A stretch of 64,000 nt of DNA, taken from assembly GCA_026874595.1 (NCBI GenBank), contig CM049316.1:61635676-61699675 (forward strand). The letters run 5' to 3'. Both the position numbers and the translations under genes were made by a program. Source of the stretch: Sipunculus nudus (taxonomy: Eukaryota > Annelida > Sipuncula > Golfingiida > Sipunculidae). The notes under the pieces were generated by a model. That model was given only the letters and a program-made list of their open reading frames with translations. It searched no databases and was not told the origin of the DNA. Of the stretch, positions 46,501 through 61,500 are shown in pieces (positions within the stretch are counted from its first letter, which is position 1; every line of letters starts with the position of its first letter).

Positions 46501-49500
46501 CTGGGTACCACTGAGCCACTGAAGCCTATTGGACGACACATCCTTTGTTGTTGATGAATGAATGAAACATTAACACAGCAATAGTTTGTAGAACAGTATT
46601 TCTTGAAAATGCTAAAATCATGCATGCAGATTATGCTTATTGGGTAGGAGACCCAAACAATACACATGGCATTTAATTTGAAGAGAGTCTAAAGTATCAA
46701 TTTCTTAAGTTTTATGTTGCACATAAAATGCTGAAGTCAAAACTGAAAAATTCATAACAAGATAGAAAATTGACTGTGACAAAAATTTAATTAATCAGAG
46801 ACCATTACAGAAACTTCTTGTGCTGCTTACATGTGGATCTGATTAACAGTTTTGAGATATCATGTTGAAGATGAGTAGTCAATAGAGAGATAAGCAGACA
46901 CAGGCGGACCATTATATGCCCTTAAAATTAAGTGCAGCAGAGACTGAAGCCCTGAAAGCAACCAAATGACTTACACATCAACTGACTTCTCTGTGCCCAT
47001 ATCACACTGCTATTTTCCTAACATACAATGTGGCTGGATTTTTGTTGGTGAACACATCTGCACAAGTGGAAAGTAATTAATTCTGTAGCCTCAATCACAT
47101 ATCACATACATTGTGCCAGTATCATCAATAAATGCATACATTTTATGTTACCTGGAGTGCAGGGATTGATCATTCACAAAATATCAATGCTTTCGATAGG
47201 CACAGTTGCCAGAATTTCCACCAGTTAAATGTTCCCATAGTATAACAAATTTTAGCATTTTGCGTGCATATTAGGCAATGATTATACATGTATGTATCTT
47301 AATGTGTAAAGTACTCTATGTTAAATCATGAATATGAAACCCTCTTGAAACACAAGAATTGTAAATTGCGAATATGTAACCTCATGAATATAAAGCCATT
47401 GACAGTATGCTTATTAAACATCTTGCTATTATTTGTTTAATGTTATATATAATATATACAATCATACTGCCAAAATTTGCACAGGTTATTAGCTGTCTTT
47501 GCACTGGAATGCTAAAATATCACAAAGAGTGAAGTAATCTGGATAGACTTCAACAGTGCTATACAAGATCAAGGGAAACTTGGTACATGCTAACAATTAC
47601 CACTTGATAGTACATATATGTACAAGGTATAAAGGGATGTATCTGGAAAGCACAATACAGTTTTATTTCTTCCAGTTGCTTGGATGAAAATGTAATAAGA
47701 GTCAGATTTAAGACTTTAACCCCCCCCCCCTAATAGGTACCCTACACTGACCAGTACCTTTGGTAAGTATCATGTACCTGCAGCAAAAAGTTTCCTTACT
47801 CTAAACCATGTGCAAATTATAGTTATTTAACATCTGTAACTTCAAATTATAGTTATCTGATGTCTGTATTTAAGTTCAGTACTAAGTGCATCTTTATGCA
47901 AAGTTCAATCTAGTTATAATAACACACAAAGGTACCCTAAGAATGTACTGTATCTATGACCAACACTATATAAGCTGGCTTTCACCTCACCCATATATAA
48001 CAATCACCAGCTTACATACCTCCTGTAGATTTGCCATTCACACCTTAAACAAACAATTCTGACTTACCTGATGAGATTTAAACCGTCCTGTATGTCGTAT
48101 TCTATACACATACAAACGGGCACTATCCGTGACGGCCTCAACTCAATGGTATCCAACACTCCCTGCCATTCAGGCAGATAGCTACGACACCCATCCCTAT
48201 TCTACGGGGCAATAAGTAACAATCTTTTAGCCTTGGGTATTTGTCACAGAGGTAAGCCCTGTGTTGACAATCCCCGCAGGAGCATAGCATACATGTGATC
48301 TGGTATTTTCCGCCCTGTCACTGAAACATAATTGATTCCCTACCCATGGTCAGAAGGCATGAGCAAACAATACCTGACTTACCAGAGTATACCTCCTCAT
48401 TAATACAGGTATCACAAACATACCTGTATTTCATAAATCATTTATCTGCATCCCTTTAAGTGAATAGATAAATACCTGCTCAAACATATTTGATTCTTTG
48501 AAACTTTGAAAGTCTGTTAGCTTTATTCTCAAGGTAAAAGAAATTGGGCTCTTTTCAGTTCTATTATCATTAATTATACTTATTATAGCAATTTTTCTCT
48601 TTCTGTAACTTTCTGTTTTAATGTTACATTTTGACTCAAATGATAATAAAAGACTCATGTATGTCAAGAAAACAAAGAGAACTTTTTAAGCTAGCTGAAG
48701 AAAACTTGTTGGCCTCTAATGGAGGATGTCCAAGAAATTGGCTCATTTTTGTAGAATGACCCACTGTAAAATCATACTGTAGTTTCAATTAATATATTAC
48801 TAACACGTTTTTTTTATGGGGGTTCAACCCCTCTGGATTCTATATGTCAATGCCAGACAACAAGTGCTCTTTTGGTTGTGTTAAATTAGAATGAAGTGTG
48901 GTAGCGTAATGGTTAGGGCCCTGGACCATCTGCGCTAAGACTCCTAGCCAAAGTCTTTACCACAAGGGTGCGCTCTCTCCACCCAGGAGTGAGTGGGTAC
49001 TGGTCATAGGTGGCAGGCAAATGTACAATAAATAACCTTATACACCTGTTATGGCTTCTTTGGTTGCCTTCTCTCCAGGGAGCCAGGATGCTTTGGTTGT
49101 ATGCTCACCAGGGAGCCGAGAAAAGAGCTACACAAATTAAAAGGCCTAAAAGACCAGGAAGGCAAAGTGTCAAAGTCAGCTGACACTGACATTGTCCGTG
49201 ATATCAACCTACCTTTACCTTTTTAATGAAAAGACATGACAGAAGACTGATGATGCAAAGATTAAGAATGAGCCAGACAAAATTAAAGAAGACACTGAAC
49301 TGCAGCTTTATGTTTAATAAGATGGTAAACACGACAGCACTGCTTCAGTGTCAGGTTTGCTGACTTATCATTTTTTCTGGATCACCTCTAATGTCTTACT
49401 GTGCCCAACTGAACTGCAAGGTGTCAGCATCCTAAGTAGTTCTCCACCATAAGAAAAAGCCACACCTGGGTGAATTTCATAATTTTAAACCCTCTTACAA

Positions 49501-52500
49501 TGCTGACCTTTCAAACTATTTAACTGAAGTCCATTTTTAATTTCATGAGATATTCAAAAGAATCAAACAGACAATGGGTTAAACAGATATGGGTGAAAAC
49601 ATAACCTCCTTACAATTATTACATATTAAACCATTAAAACAGCACACACTGGATATTCATGATCACGACCAGGGATTACAGTTATGACCTGTGAAGGGTT
49701 CCTTATTCTCAAAAATAAACTAGGATTTTTCAATATTAGTGAGTATTTTAACCACCAACCTTGGGTTTGTATGTGTATGTGTGTGTAATTTTATGTGTAT
49801 ATATGTAAAAGAGTATACAAGTGTAATGTATATGCATATTTATACAAGATGATAATACATATTTTACATATACAATAGATCACTCTTTGGTGATATTGCC
49901 ATTGTCATAATATATACTGGTTTTTTTTAATATATATGTCGAGGCCCAGATTAGAATCTGGCCCAATTTAAAACGGGGCCAGCCCAGATTAAAATTTTGA
50001 TCTTGGCCAATCCAGATTAAAATCCTGTGGTGAAGACTTCAGGATTTAAATCTGGTCTGGACTGATTTTAAACTGGGCTGGCCCAGATTAGAATTTTGAT
50101 CTGGGCTGGTTAAGTTTACAATCCTGTGGTAGACTGATTTTAAACTGGGCCGACCCAGATCAAAATTTTAATCTTGGCTAGTCAAGATTACAATCCTGTG
50201 GTGGACTGATTTTAAACTGGGCCTAAACAGATCAGAATCCTAATCTAATCTTGGCTAGCTTGATTTTTATCATCTTGAATCAGATAATACATTAAACATT
50301 TATTCCAGATACACCATTTTGAAGGGCACAAAACACATAATGAACAAGATCATTTAAAATATTTAAGTGAGAAAAAGCTAACAAACAAATGTAATGTGCT
50401 TTTGGTTTCATCTATTCTTCAAGCAAGCAAGTGCACATTTGAACTTCACCTAAACCAACTACCATAATTAATCACAGTTTAGAATATGTGTCATTTCTGA
50501 AACATCTACTTGACTTAATATCAAAATTTAACTTAACTAAGATAATTTTCTGTTCTGCATATCAAAACTAGAATACAGGTAGTCGACAAGCGACTACGTG
50601 TATCCGCCTAAATCAGAGTGGAACAGGTGAAGTGAGGCATGGATTGAGTGGCAAGGGGAAATAGAGTGTTGCATATCAGCATGGATGTCTGCAGCCAAAT
50701 TGTGTATGTAGGTAGCCCCCCCACCACAAAATCCAGAAAGCCGTCCAAGTTGTATACATATGCAAAATTTAAGGCAGATAAGTCAAACCACTACATGTAT
50801 ATGAGTGATTTTAGCCCGTGGCAGACAAACAGATGGATGCTGAGCAAAAATGGTTGCAGGTGACGCCACCAGTTTTGCGTATGATGAAGAGCTATGTGAG
50901 ATCTATACACATGCAAAATTTTGGCCCAATCGGTCAAACGGTTCCTGAGATATGAGCTTGGATGTCTGCAGCGTAAACGTGAATGTAGGTGGTGACACCT
51001 GTCATAAAATTAGAAAAGCTATCCAGGATGTATACGAATGCCGAATTTCAGGTGAATTAGTCAAGTCACTGCAGAGATATGAGTGATTTTAACCCAAGGC
51101 AGACGAACAGATGGACACCGTGCAAACATGGTTGCAGGTGGCGCCACCATTTTTTGTGTATGTTATAAAGCTTTCCAAGGGCTACATTTGTGCAAAAAAT
51201 TTTCCTGATCGGTCAAACAGTTCCCGAGATATGTGGGTTTATGTGTGGAAACAGACGCACAAACAGACGCAGAGCGCAGAGGAAAGGTCAGAGGTCAAAA
51301 CAAAATCGGGGCGCAGCAGTTCACATGTGACCCAAACATAATCCCGGGTTTCGTAAAATTCTGCCCAGCGGTTACGGAGGAGTTCTCCGGACACCTACGC
51401 CGCGGCGGCGTGCAGCTGAAAACATAGTATCCGCAAAACTCTGTTTTGGCGGATACAATTACATGTGTAATATTAAATATATACATGCATAATTTAATAC
51501 CAGCTTTACTCATTTATAAGTGAACAAAAGTAATTTATCAGTCTTGATGCTCATTTGGTTAGGCAGCATAAAATTGTGCCCTAACATGGGGCTAGGGAGA
51601 ATTTTGTGATACCATAACTTTATTTTCAATAGCAGAAAATCCACAGCTGAGAAAAATGATATGATTGCTGTCATTTGGCAGTCTCAAAAACAGAGGTGAA
51701 CATGCGTGAAATTTGATTTAAAATTTTATTTCAGAGGGAAACAAACATGGTGGAGGTTTCACTTTGGAGTTAATAACTTAAAAAAAGCTAATATATTAAC
51801 TGATAACTAAAGCTAAATTGAAGATAGTTAAATGCTGCAATACAAATATTCTCTATCTTCAATAGTTAAAATACTTAGTTGGTGAATATTGTTCCCACTG
51901 TTCTATCTAAATACATTATGATCGTGTTAAAAATTTACACAAATTAGCAAGTATCAACCTAAATTCTGTACACTAGATATATAATTTTCTGTTTGCTATA
52001 TTTCAGTCACCTAATTTCAGTGACTTAAGTTCAGGTATCTTAATAGATGTTTCAGGGCCTTCTTTTCTTAATATGTAGTATGTTATAAGTTCTAGGTCCA
52101 ATGTTACAATATGTGCAAATTTTCTAATGGGTGACTGGGGGGGAGTGGGGAAGATCACAGCCCAAATACCCCAACTTATGATAAATGATAAATAACTTTA
52201 AATAACAAATAAAATTTTGAATTTACAGGTCTTGGATCACAAGCTTAACATTGTGTAACATATATATTAACAATTATTGATTAAATATTGTTTTAGTTTG
52301 TTGAATTAATGCACATGTTCTGCAAGCTAAATTTGTAGACCTAGTTTTTAGCTGTAGAATACCAATGTTTAACATGATTATTTTATAATTATATTTTAGA
52401 CATTTCACATTAGAGGTAAAATTACAAAATAAATATGACATAAGTCCAACCAATGATATTTTGATAGAATATGTAATAAATTCATAAAATATTAATTATT

Positions 52501-55500
52501 ACTGACTTACAATGCTTTACAAATTCTTTGAATTGATTAAAGGCCAGCTAGGTAATATAGTGTAATTGAAGCCAGACTAGGAGTATATATAAGGATTCTG
52601 ATCTGGGCTGGTCCAGTTTAAAATCAGTCCACCACAAGATTGTTAACCTAACTGGCCCAAATCAAAATTCTTATCTCGGCTGGCCCAGTTTAAAATCAGT
52701 CCAGACCAGATTTAAATCCTGAAGTCTTCACCACAAGATTTTAATCTGGACCGGCCCAGATCAAAATTTTAATCTGGGATGGCCCAGTTTAAAACTGATC
52801 TGGCCCAGATTAGAATTTTGATCTGGGCCAGTCCAAATCAAAATTTTGATCTGGGCTGGCCCCGTTTTAAATTGGGCCAGATTCTAATCTGGGCCTCGAC
52901 ATATACATGTGTCATATCAATTATCATTATTGATGTTGGTGATTATAGCATTTTTGGTTATTATTACTTTTTTAACTTCCATACATTATTGTATAGACTG
53001 GAGAACAGTTATAATAATTAGCCAATGTGCAAATTTGTAATCCTGTTTGAGTTTATAAGTATGTTAAAAATATGTCTAATAAATCATTTAAATGACAACT
53101 TTACTTGAACAACTCTCTTTTTCCAAGCTAACTGAAAACCCTGAAAACCACAGAAACAAAATTTTTATTTAAAGATGCATAATTCCGTCTAAGCAACACA
53201 GAGTGATTCTACTTATACACAGACCTCACCAAGGTCAATCTCCATACATTTACATTTTCTGTACCTCAAACAGAAATTCCAATATTTCCCCTGAGAACTG
53301 CATCTCATAGACAAAACTTGGGAGCTGGAGGGGCCTGGCACCAGAAACATGAGAGTGAGAGTAAACAAATCATACTCCTTCTGTCCAGGACACAAGAACC
53401 AAAACAAACAGAATTCTACCCCAAGCCCCATCCAATATAACCCTATCAGGATTCCCTTGTGTATCTATTGGGTGTTTTTCAACTCTTGCTCAATGGGGCA
53501 ATGCCCCAGTTCACCCTCCCACCATGTAATTACAACAAGTGTTTACTGGTGATGACAAGTTCTATTGACTGGCTGATAGGTCTGTATAAACAGGAGATTA
53601 TCAGGGATACAAACACCAACCTTATGTGTCCAGTGGGCAAAACGTGGTCAAACATTCAGCATTTCTCACGGTTCCCAATGAAATCAGTATGGTTCAAATT
53701 ATTCTGCAGGAAAACTATCAGTTGAAAAATTGGGGATGAATTAGTGTCTTGACTCACATGAGAAATATTGGTTTTGATAAGGATACAAACTATCGATGAA
53801 ACTTGATTCTTCATGTTTTATTCAAATGTACAATTTTACAGTAAAGACTGTAGAAATTATCATGAAGTCCTTTTAATTCAGTCTTTTAATTAAGCCAGCA
53901 AAAGGAGGTCTGTCTTAAAAATACTGCTAATGAATGTAAAAATAAGAAAGAAAACTCAGGCAAAATGGGTACTGAGGTTCAAGTGTAGAAAGATGCCCAT
54001 TTACATCAAGTCCATCTGGTCAAAACCCCTTGACAAAAACAGTTATTCTGCTTGCACTGTTTATCTGGATTTTTAAACTGCATATAAATTAGAAAATTCC
54101 AGGTGGTGCATAAAGTCTTTAGAACAGCTAATGCTGTCAAATGCCAATGGAAACACCAAATTTCAGGACAATCTATAGAGCCAGTCTGTAGCTTTCTTAC
54201 CTGTTGTGAGAATTTAAAAAATTCTCGCCCATAAGAAGGTCATGACTGCAATTTGAATAAGTTTTTTGAAAAACCAGTCTATTCAGAAAATGAATAAAAA
54301 AGAAATCTTGCAGGAGTAATTTCCTGCTCAAAACATTTGTCAGCAGCAGCAATGCATAGATACTAACACCATCATCCCATAGTGTCCCTGACCTCAGGTA
54401 ATTAGACACAATACCTCCATTAAAGTGGTTAAAATGTAATTATTCACTTACACTCCTGTCCAGACTATTATTCTAAGTTAATTTTCTTTGGTCTAACATT
54501 TACAAGAATAAACACTTGATTTTTTTCTAATGCTTTATGGACAATTGCTGTAAATTGGCATACTTAAATAAAAGCCATGACTCATTCCACCAACTTTAAC
54601 ACTGTTCCAAAACACTCTCCTTGTAACACCTGACCAAACAGCTGGGCAATGGCTTGGGGTGAATAGCTACAGTAATCTGCACACTTGATTTCCCAGGCTA
54701 ATGACAATATTTGAATTTCAAATTATGCCCTCCCCATAAGAACTGCCATTTAACACCCGAAGGTCAAGAATGACCACTGGGCATCTCTCTGGACAAGGAA
54801 AGTGGACACTTATCACACCACAAAGACACTCCACTGCTCTTTGTACTTTCTTGCCATCCAGTGGAGTGGTCAGCTGTTTATGACAGTTTACTAATTCCCC
54901 CACCAGATGGGGCTCATGACTTAATCTGCTGAACATGGTTTTATGGTGTTTTATGAGTGAGCATGACAGGACCACATGTGGTGTCAGTACTTGACCTTTA
55001 TTTATGTTGAAACTTGACCTTTATGCTGGAATTAACTGTGCAGTAAATAAACAGCTACATGATAATGTAGCTCCTTTAGAAAACAAGGGACCCATGGGTC
55101 ACAGCGCTCAGCTGTTATATATGATAAAAAATATGATTTCGGAAAGAGGCACATGCTTGTTTTGTGTGGTAATAAATATAAGCTTTATTATGAGTTGTTG
55201 GTGTTTAGCTTATGTATGATTTTGATAGTATCTTTGGAGACAGGGAAGAGGATTGATTTCATTTATTTCATTAACAAATGGAGTGCTATTGTCACACAGA
55301 TTTTGACTTGGCCATATAACTTATAAGCAGCACATATTATAAAAGAGTTTAACTATTTATTAAAATTTAATAACAAATATTGTGCCAATATAATTTTTAT
55401 TAAAAAAAAAGAAGAAGAAAATCATATGATTTTTTAAAATAAAATATAACTTAAATGTCTATTGAAATAATATTATAGAATATATTCATGAATGTATTCA

Positions 55501-58500
55501 TGAATACATTTTGAAAGTATCTGCACTGGTATTCAAATACTTTTATTTTTACCTGAATTCCCTTTCTTATGCAATAAAATGATTTAATGCAGTACATATT
55601 CATATTCGTATTCAAATACATTTGCAAAGCATTCGCACCATGTCTAGTATTTATTCAGTTTTAGCCAAACAAAGATGTTGAGAATCCAGAATATACAAAA
55701 TTCACAAATTTAAATAATGATCATAAGTACCTGGTTTTATGGCTTTTATTTATATTAAAAAAAATAAATGTAATATATTCACTTTGGACTACTTTCACAT
55801 CAATCTAAACACTAGACACAGCAGGAATCTAGATTAATATTATCAACTGCATCTTTGTTAATCATTAATTTCCTTCATATGATCCCTAATAATTAGTAAT
55901 GAATAATATGATTTATTTTTTTTATCATTAAAATTTCACTGAAAAATACCATAGGTGACTGCATGGTGTTAGTTGGAATAACATTGACATTCTATCCATC
56001 CATACAAGATTCTTACATCATCAGTAACTGCAAGTTAATTTTTTGTTACTCATCTAACAAATTCCTTTTCTATTAATTTTTCTTTAATTTGTTATAAAAA
56101 ACCAATACAAAATTATTAATTTATTGTTTATTGTTATGTTGTTTTTCAAAACTCCTAGATGAGTTGGGTTAGACACCTGGACCAACTGTGGCTGGGCATT
56201 AGCTGCCTGGCTGCCCCAGTGTATGCTTCGCTCAAGCATGCATAATCCGATGAAAGGTCAACAAGGTCAACATACAGGTGACTGAAGTGGGGCTGGATTA
56301 AGCCTGGGTCTGACATGGTCTCATATAAACATTAATAAAAGCTACAATATTTGGCCAATTTCTTTCAGCTTTCTAAACTACAAAGATGAAATCCTTATGT
56401 GTGCATGATATGAAAATTATATCAACAGTGCTCTCAGGAAACAAACGTGCCATGGTCAAAGTTGGGCAAAATTTAAGGTACTAATTTTATATTTATACTA
56501 ATAACTTATAAAATTTGATAAATTCAGAACTAATTTTTGGCAGTATTCAGTTGAATCTTGATTAAATAATGTTACATCCCTGACAAAAAAAATCTCTAGC
56601 TTCAGCAATCCTCTTGTTTAGGGATTAAATATATTTCTTGATTTTTTAAAAAGTGCATTATGTTTGGGCCCATAACTTAAAACAATTACGCAATACTGAC
56701 ATCATTTCTGGCATGTGCATAGCAAATGTATAGAAAAATATGTATATTATATATGATCAAAGTCAGATCAGTGGTTTTCATATTAGGCAGTCTTACAGTG
56801 TAACAATGGGTTTTTACTGGAAAAATGAAGTTTTTCATTAATATTTTGAAGGAATTAAGTCCTAGTGATAAAATTCTTGGCATGGTAGGGATTTTGGAGA
56901 CATCTAACTGTATGCTAAATTTAAGGAACTTAGAGCTGAAACTGGGGAGCTGAGCTCTAGCAAACTGCCATAACATTAGCTTGATGTAAACTTGATGTGA
57001 CATGGTGCTTGAAAACTACATTTTTTGATCAACTGGTTTCAAATTATTGGTGTTAACAGACAAAATGCTAACAAAAACATGCTGTGACAATTAAATCCAC
57101 AGTACTTACAGGAAAAAAACGTGCCATGGTCAAACTTTAACACATTCGCTGCCAATGACGTGTATACACGTCGTTAATTATGATTCCCCCAGTGCCAAGC
57201 ACGTGTATACACGTCATATATTTATAATCCATTTTCAGCAGGAATTCTCATAAATTTTTCAATAAATTCTTTGCAGATGAGTAGTAGTACATTTACACAA
57301 TAGTCTCGCAGTATGAAAATGCATGATTTGTTATTCAACAGTGCGCTGCATCATTTGAAAGCAGGAAAGGTGTGTAGATGGTGACAAAAACCACGGATCC
57401 GGTCCATCGCGCTTCAGTTTGAAGTCGATTCCTTGTAAGAATACTACTCTGAATCCTATGAAAAGGAGGATGGTAAAAATATGTAGCTAGTTTTATATTA
57501 GAGCATGTTTTGGCCACTTATTTACGACAAACCTGGTTGGGAGGCCGAGGTGTAATAGATCGCACCTTAGGTGTGAACTCAAGATAGCGAGGCGTGAGGT
57601 CGTTCAGGTTTATTGCCCCGAGAGGACAGGGTATTGCGCAATCAACAACAAAGGGCGCGTGCCACATGATTGACAGTGTAGTTCGGCAGTGTAATCAGAA
57701 CGCGGCTGCAAATGGTTCTTTTGGCTTATTTCTTGTTCCTTATTTACTTATATATAGATATATATATATATTTTAGCAACTTCACAAACAAGTGCTCGTA
57801 AATTGTAAAACTGAAATAATCTCCGTGTTTCGTGTGACTGTTACAATGACGAGGTCAACTGCGCGTGAAGGCTCAAGCATGTCGGTATATATAAACAGTC
57901 TATGGCTATGTTTGAAAATTACATGTGTAAAGTTAAATTATATTTTTTTAATAATTATATTGATTGGTGCAATCGCTGTGTTCATTATGAAAGCGTAAAA
58001 ATGTATGTTTGAGCACCAACATTACATGTTTGTTAAAAAAAAGTCGCGCATATTCGAACTCACGCTGTCAGCCGTGTCACACGTACGTACAATCTGTTCT
58101 AACCACTGCGCCATTTCGGATCTGTTGACAATAGTTTTATAGTTATATTGCATAAATGTATAAATCGCGCGTGCCCGAAAATACAGTACCGGTATAATAT
58201 TTATTTTGGTTAGACATAAGCCTATATTTGTCAGTGCCTCTCAGTCTTTGACTCTTCCCAAATCAGCATTCGCGCCAAGATACACATATTCATTTGGTTC
58301 ATCATTTACAAATATAGATCTTTATTTGAATCAATTGTTAGCTTTATGCTGGTGCTATGAGACCAGTTCGACGGAGCCATGCCTTTACTACTATCGCGGT
58401 CATTTGGCTCAGTGCCCAACTTCACACCTCCCCACAGTTTTATTGCCCCTGTGTTATCCGAAGTCACACCTTCTTATCAGGTAATTAGCACCTAGTCTTG

Positions 58501-61500
58501 GTACCACTGCACCTCTTGGGCTGCTGGGGTCCCTGTGTATGGCCCTGGCACTGGGCATGAACATGGGCTTGGCAGTGAATGTGTTAAGGTACCAATTTTA
58601 TATTTTTGCCAATATTTAAAACAATTTAACAGATTTTGATCTAATTTTTGGTATACAATTAAATTTTGATCAATTAAAGTTGTATTACTGAAAAAAAGTC
58701 CCTACCTTTAACACTTTTGGTCTTAAGTGACCAAATATCTTTCCTGATTTTTTTACAAAGTCCATTATGTTAGGGCCCATAACTTTTTTAAATTAAATAA
58801 TACTGACTTAATTTCTAGCATGTTCATAGGAACTATATAGAGGAATATTTATGGTAAATATATGAAGAAAACCAGATGAGTAGTTTTGATATTAGGCAGT
58901 CCTGAAGTGTGAAAATAGATTTCTAATAAAAAATTGAGGTTTTCCTTAATATCTCAAAGGAACGAATTCTTATTGACCCAATTTTCGGCATGGTAGGAGA
59001 TTTTTGGAACATCTAACTGCATGGCAAATTTCAGATTCGTAGGTCCAATGGTGTCGAAACGTGCCAGTCTTACGGACCGACATCCGCCGGACAGACGGAC
59101 GACGGACAATGGACCACGACTTTAGCTCAGATGACTTACAGTCAGCTGAGCTAATGATCTGCTTGTTAAAAGACTTTCTTTGGTGCTGAAGCAGACTATA
59201 TGACAGACTGAGTTTGTCTTATAAATTTTTCATGAAAGTTTAAAAATTCACAAAATTTGCATTAGGGAGATTTAAAAAAAAATGAAACCTTTAAATATCA
59301 ATTATATGTATTATCTAAACTAGGGCTCGACATTAACTTTGAAGTACTTGCCCAGTCAGGCAAGTGACATCTAGCTTTTACTTGCTCTACAAAAATCATT
59401 AATGGTATTTAGGAACACAAACATCCTTTTTCAGGCCTTTGGATAAAGGATTATGTTGGACCCATTAGCCCAGTCTGGCAAGTGGGAGGTGATTTTTAGT
59501 TGCCCTCCTACAATTTTCTGGAATTTTCACTTTCCCCAGGAAAGTGGTTAACTGTTAATGTTGAGCCCTGTACACAGGTGACTGGTACTTTCTATTATAG
59601 CCTCAGAGGCATCTTATGTGAGTAAAGCTGAAAAACTGATTTGATTTTATAACAATCATTTTATGTTATCTGTAAACTAAAGATTGATATTAATTATAAT
59701 ATCAACATTTGGTATTATCTGCAGTTACTGGACAAGAATTTCCATTCCTCAGGTTTTCAAAGTTCCCTGGGTTTTGTCAAATTGATAAGATTTTGCACAC
59801 AAATTATACTGCTAATATAATAGTGGATATACTTTGAAGATTACTGTTAAGATTACAGAAATGGAACTCTCACAAAAAACCTGGAATACGGTTAGTCGAC
59901 AAGCGACTACGTGTATCCGCCAAAATCAGAGTAGGACGGGTGAAGTGAGGCATGGATTGAGTGGCAAGGGGAAATAGAGTTACATGTGTTACATATTGGA
60001 ATGGATGTCTGCCACGTCAACATGATTGTAGGTGGTGCCACCTGTTATTTGAACGAGAAACTATCCAAGATGTATACACATGCAAAATTTCAGGTGGAAA
60101 AGTCAAACCACTGCAAAGATAAGAGTGATTTTATCCCACAGCAGACAAACAGATGGACGCTGTGCAAAAATGGCTGCAGGAGGTGCCACCCTTTATGTGT
60201 ATGTTATAAAGCTATCCAAGGGCTACATTTGTGTAAATTTTTTTTCCTGATTGGTCAAATGAGTCTGGAGATATAAGCATTAATGTCTGCAGCATGAACG
60301 TGAATGAAACTGGCGCCACCTGTCATAAAATCAAGAAAGCTATCCAGGATGTATACGCATGCCGAATTACAGGTAATTTGGTCAAACCACTGCAGAGATG
60401 AGTGATTTTAACCAAAGACAGACAAACAGATGGACGCTGTGCAAAAATGGCTGCAGGTGGCGCCACCATTTTTGTGTATGTTATAAAGCTATCCAAGGGC
60501 TACATTTGTACAAATTTTTTTTCCTAATCGGTCAAACGGTTCCCAAGATATGTGGGTTTATGTGTGGAAACAGACGTACAAACGGACACTGGGCAGAGAG
60601 GAAAGTTCAGGGGTCAAGGCCAATTGGTAAGGCACCAGTTCACATGTGACCCGATAATTGGTGTAAGTTTCGGAAAAATCTGTCCAGTAGTCTAAGAGGA
60701 GTTCTCCGGAAACAAACGCGGCGGTGGCGGGGACGGCGGCGGAACCCGGTCAAAAACATACTATTCACAAAACTTCGTTTTGGCGGATACAATTAATCAC
60801 ATAAAATCACTTAAATTACGACTCATATGGACAAAATTATGACAGTAACAATAATTTATTCCACAGTTTGTATCAGGAAACCTCATTTAACCAATTCCCA
60901 TAATAACAGACTTTGGTTATATCAGCGAATTATCTATCAATTGCTTTGCCAAAGTCAAAGTACTTTCCCAATCAAAATAATACCTTGAAAAAATAGAATT
61001 TTGTAACATGTATCACTAGAACTTGACCCTCAAAGCCATTCTTGGAATCATGGGTATCCAGCAAATCATGTTTGTACAGGGAAAGTCCAAACATGGGAAG
61101 CTCGTCAAACTTGCTGACAAATGTGTAACCAGTTATTATGGGGAGATTGTGGACATATTGTATAAGCTTTGAAGAAACACATTTGCACATATAAATATTT
61201 GCTCTGCTTTCCATCTTTGTGGGTATACAACACTGGCATGCAATGGTTTCAATAACAGACACTGGGGCCACTCTTCAGATTTGTTAGGACTGAGAATTAC
61301 CAGAGTTAGAACAAACCTGACTCTACGTCACCTGACATAATGTTACCTCTGTCACACCTACAGTCATTGACGAGTAATGTGCACACCTGTACAAGTATGT
61401 TAGTATGTTTGCCTTAAGGTTTATTGAGGTAATATCCTGCATACCAGCGAGGAAACAGTGTTGTTGTATCCTTTCCAGCTGCATCTAATAACTGAGACAA

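Larger units (their letters stand above)
55084..59153 (+). mobile_element. family C/E element with large tandem units (intron 3)
   Basis: The left end AACAAGGGACCCATGGGTCA with GCTCAGCTG and the right-end hairpin 59123-59153 (TAGCTCAGATGACT, loop TAC, AGTCAGCTGAGCTA) match family C at 18722-22135, and the GGACAGACGGACGACGGAC tract precedes it. The interior is unrelated to that of C: two units of about 690 bp, starting at GTGCCATGGTCAAA (56447 and 57121), the second split by a 1.45-kb insertion. Confidence 0.6.

Noticed and set aside
47720-47770. Plus-strand 26-bp segment between poly-C/TAATAG and TTG|GTAAGT
   Set aside because: Poly-C tract imitates a pyrimidine tract; no reading frame or partner exon.
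54197-54280. Possible cassette exon of the host gene with strong acceptor and CAG|GTAAGA donor
   Set aside because: Exons 3 and 4 require phase 0 on both sides; in that frame the 78 bases contain TGA. Another frame is open but cannot join.
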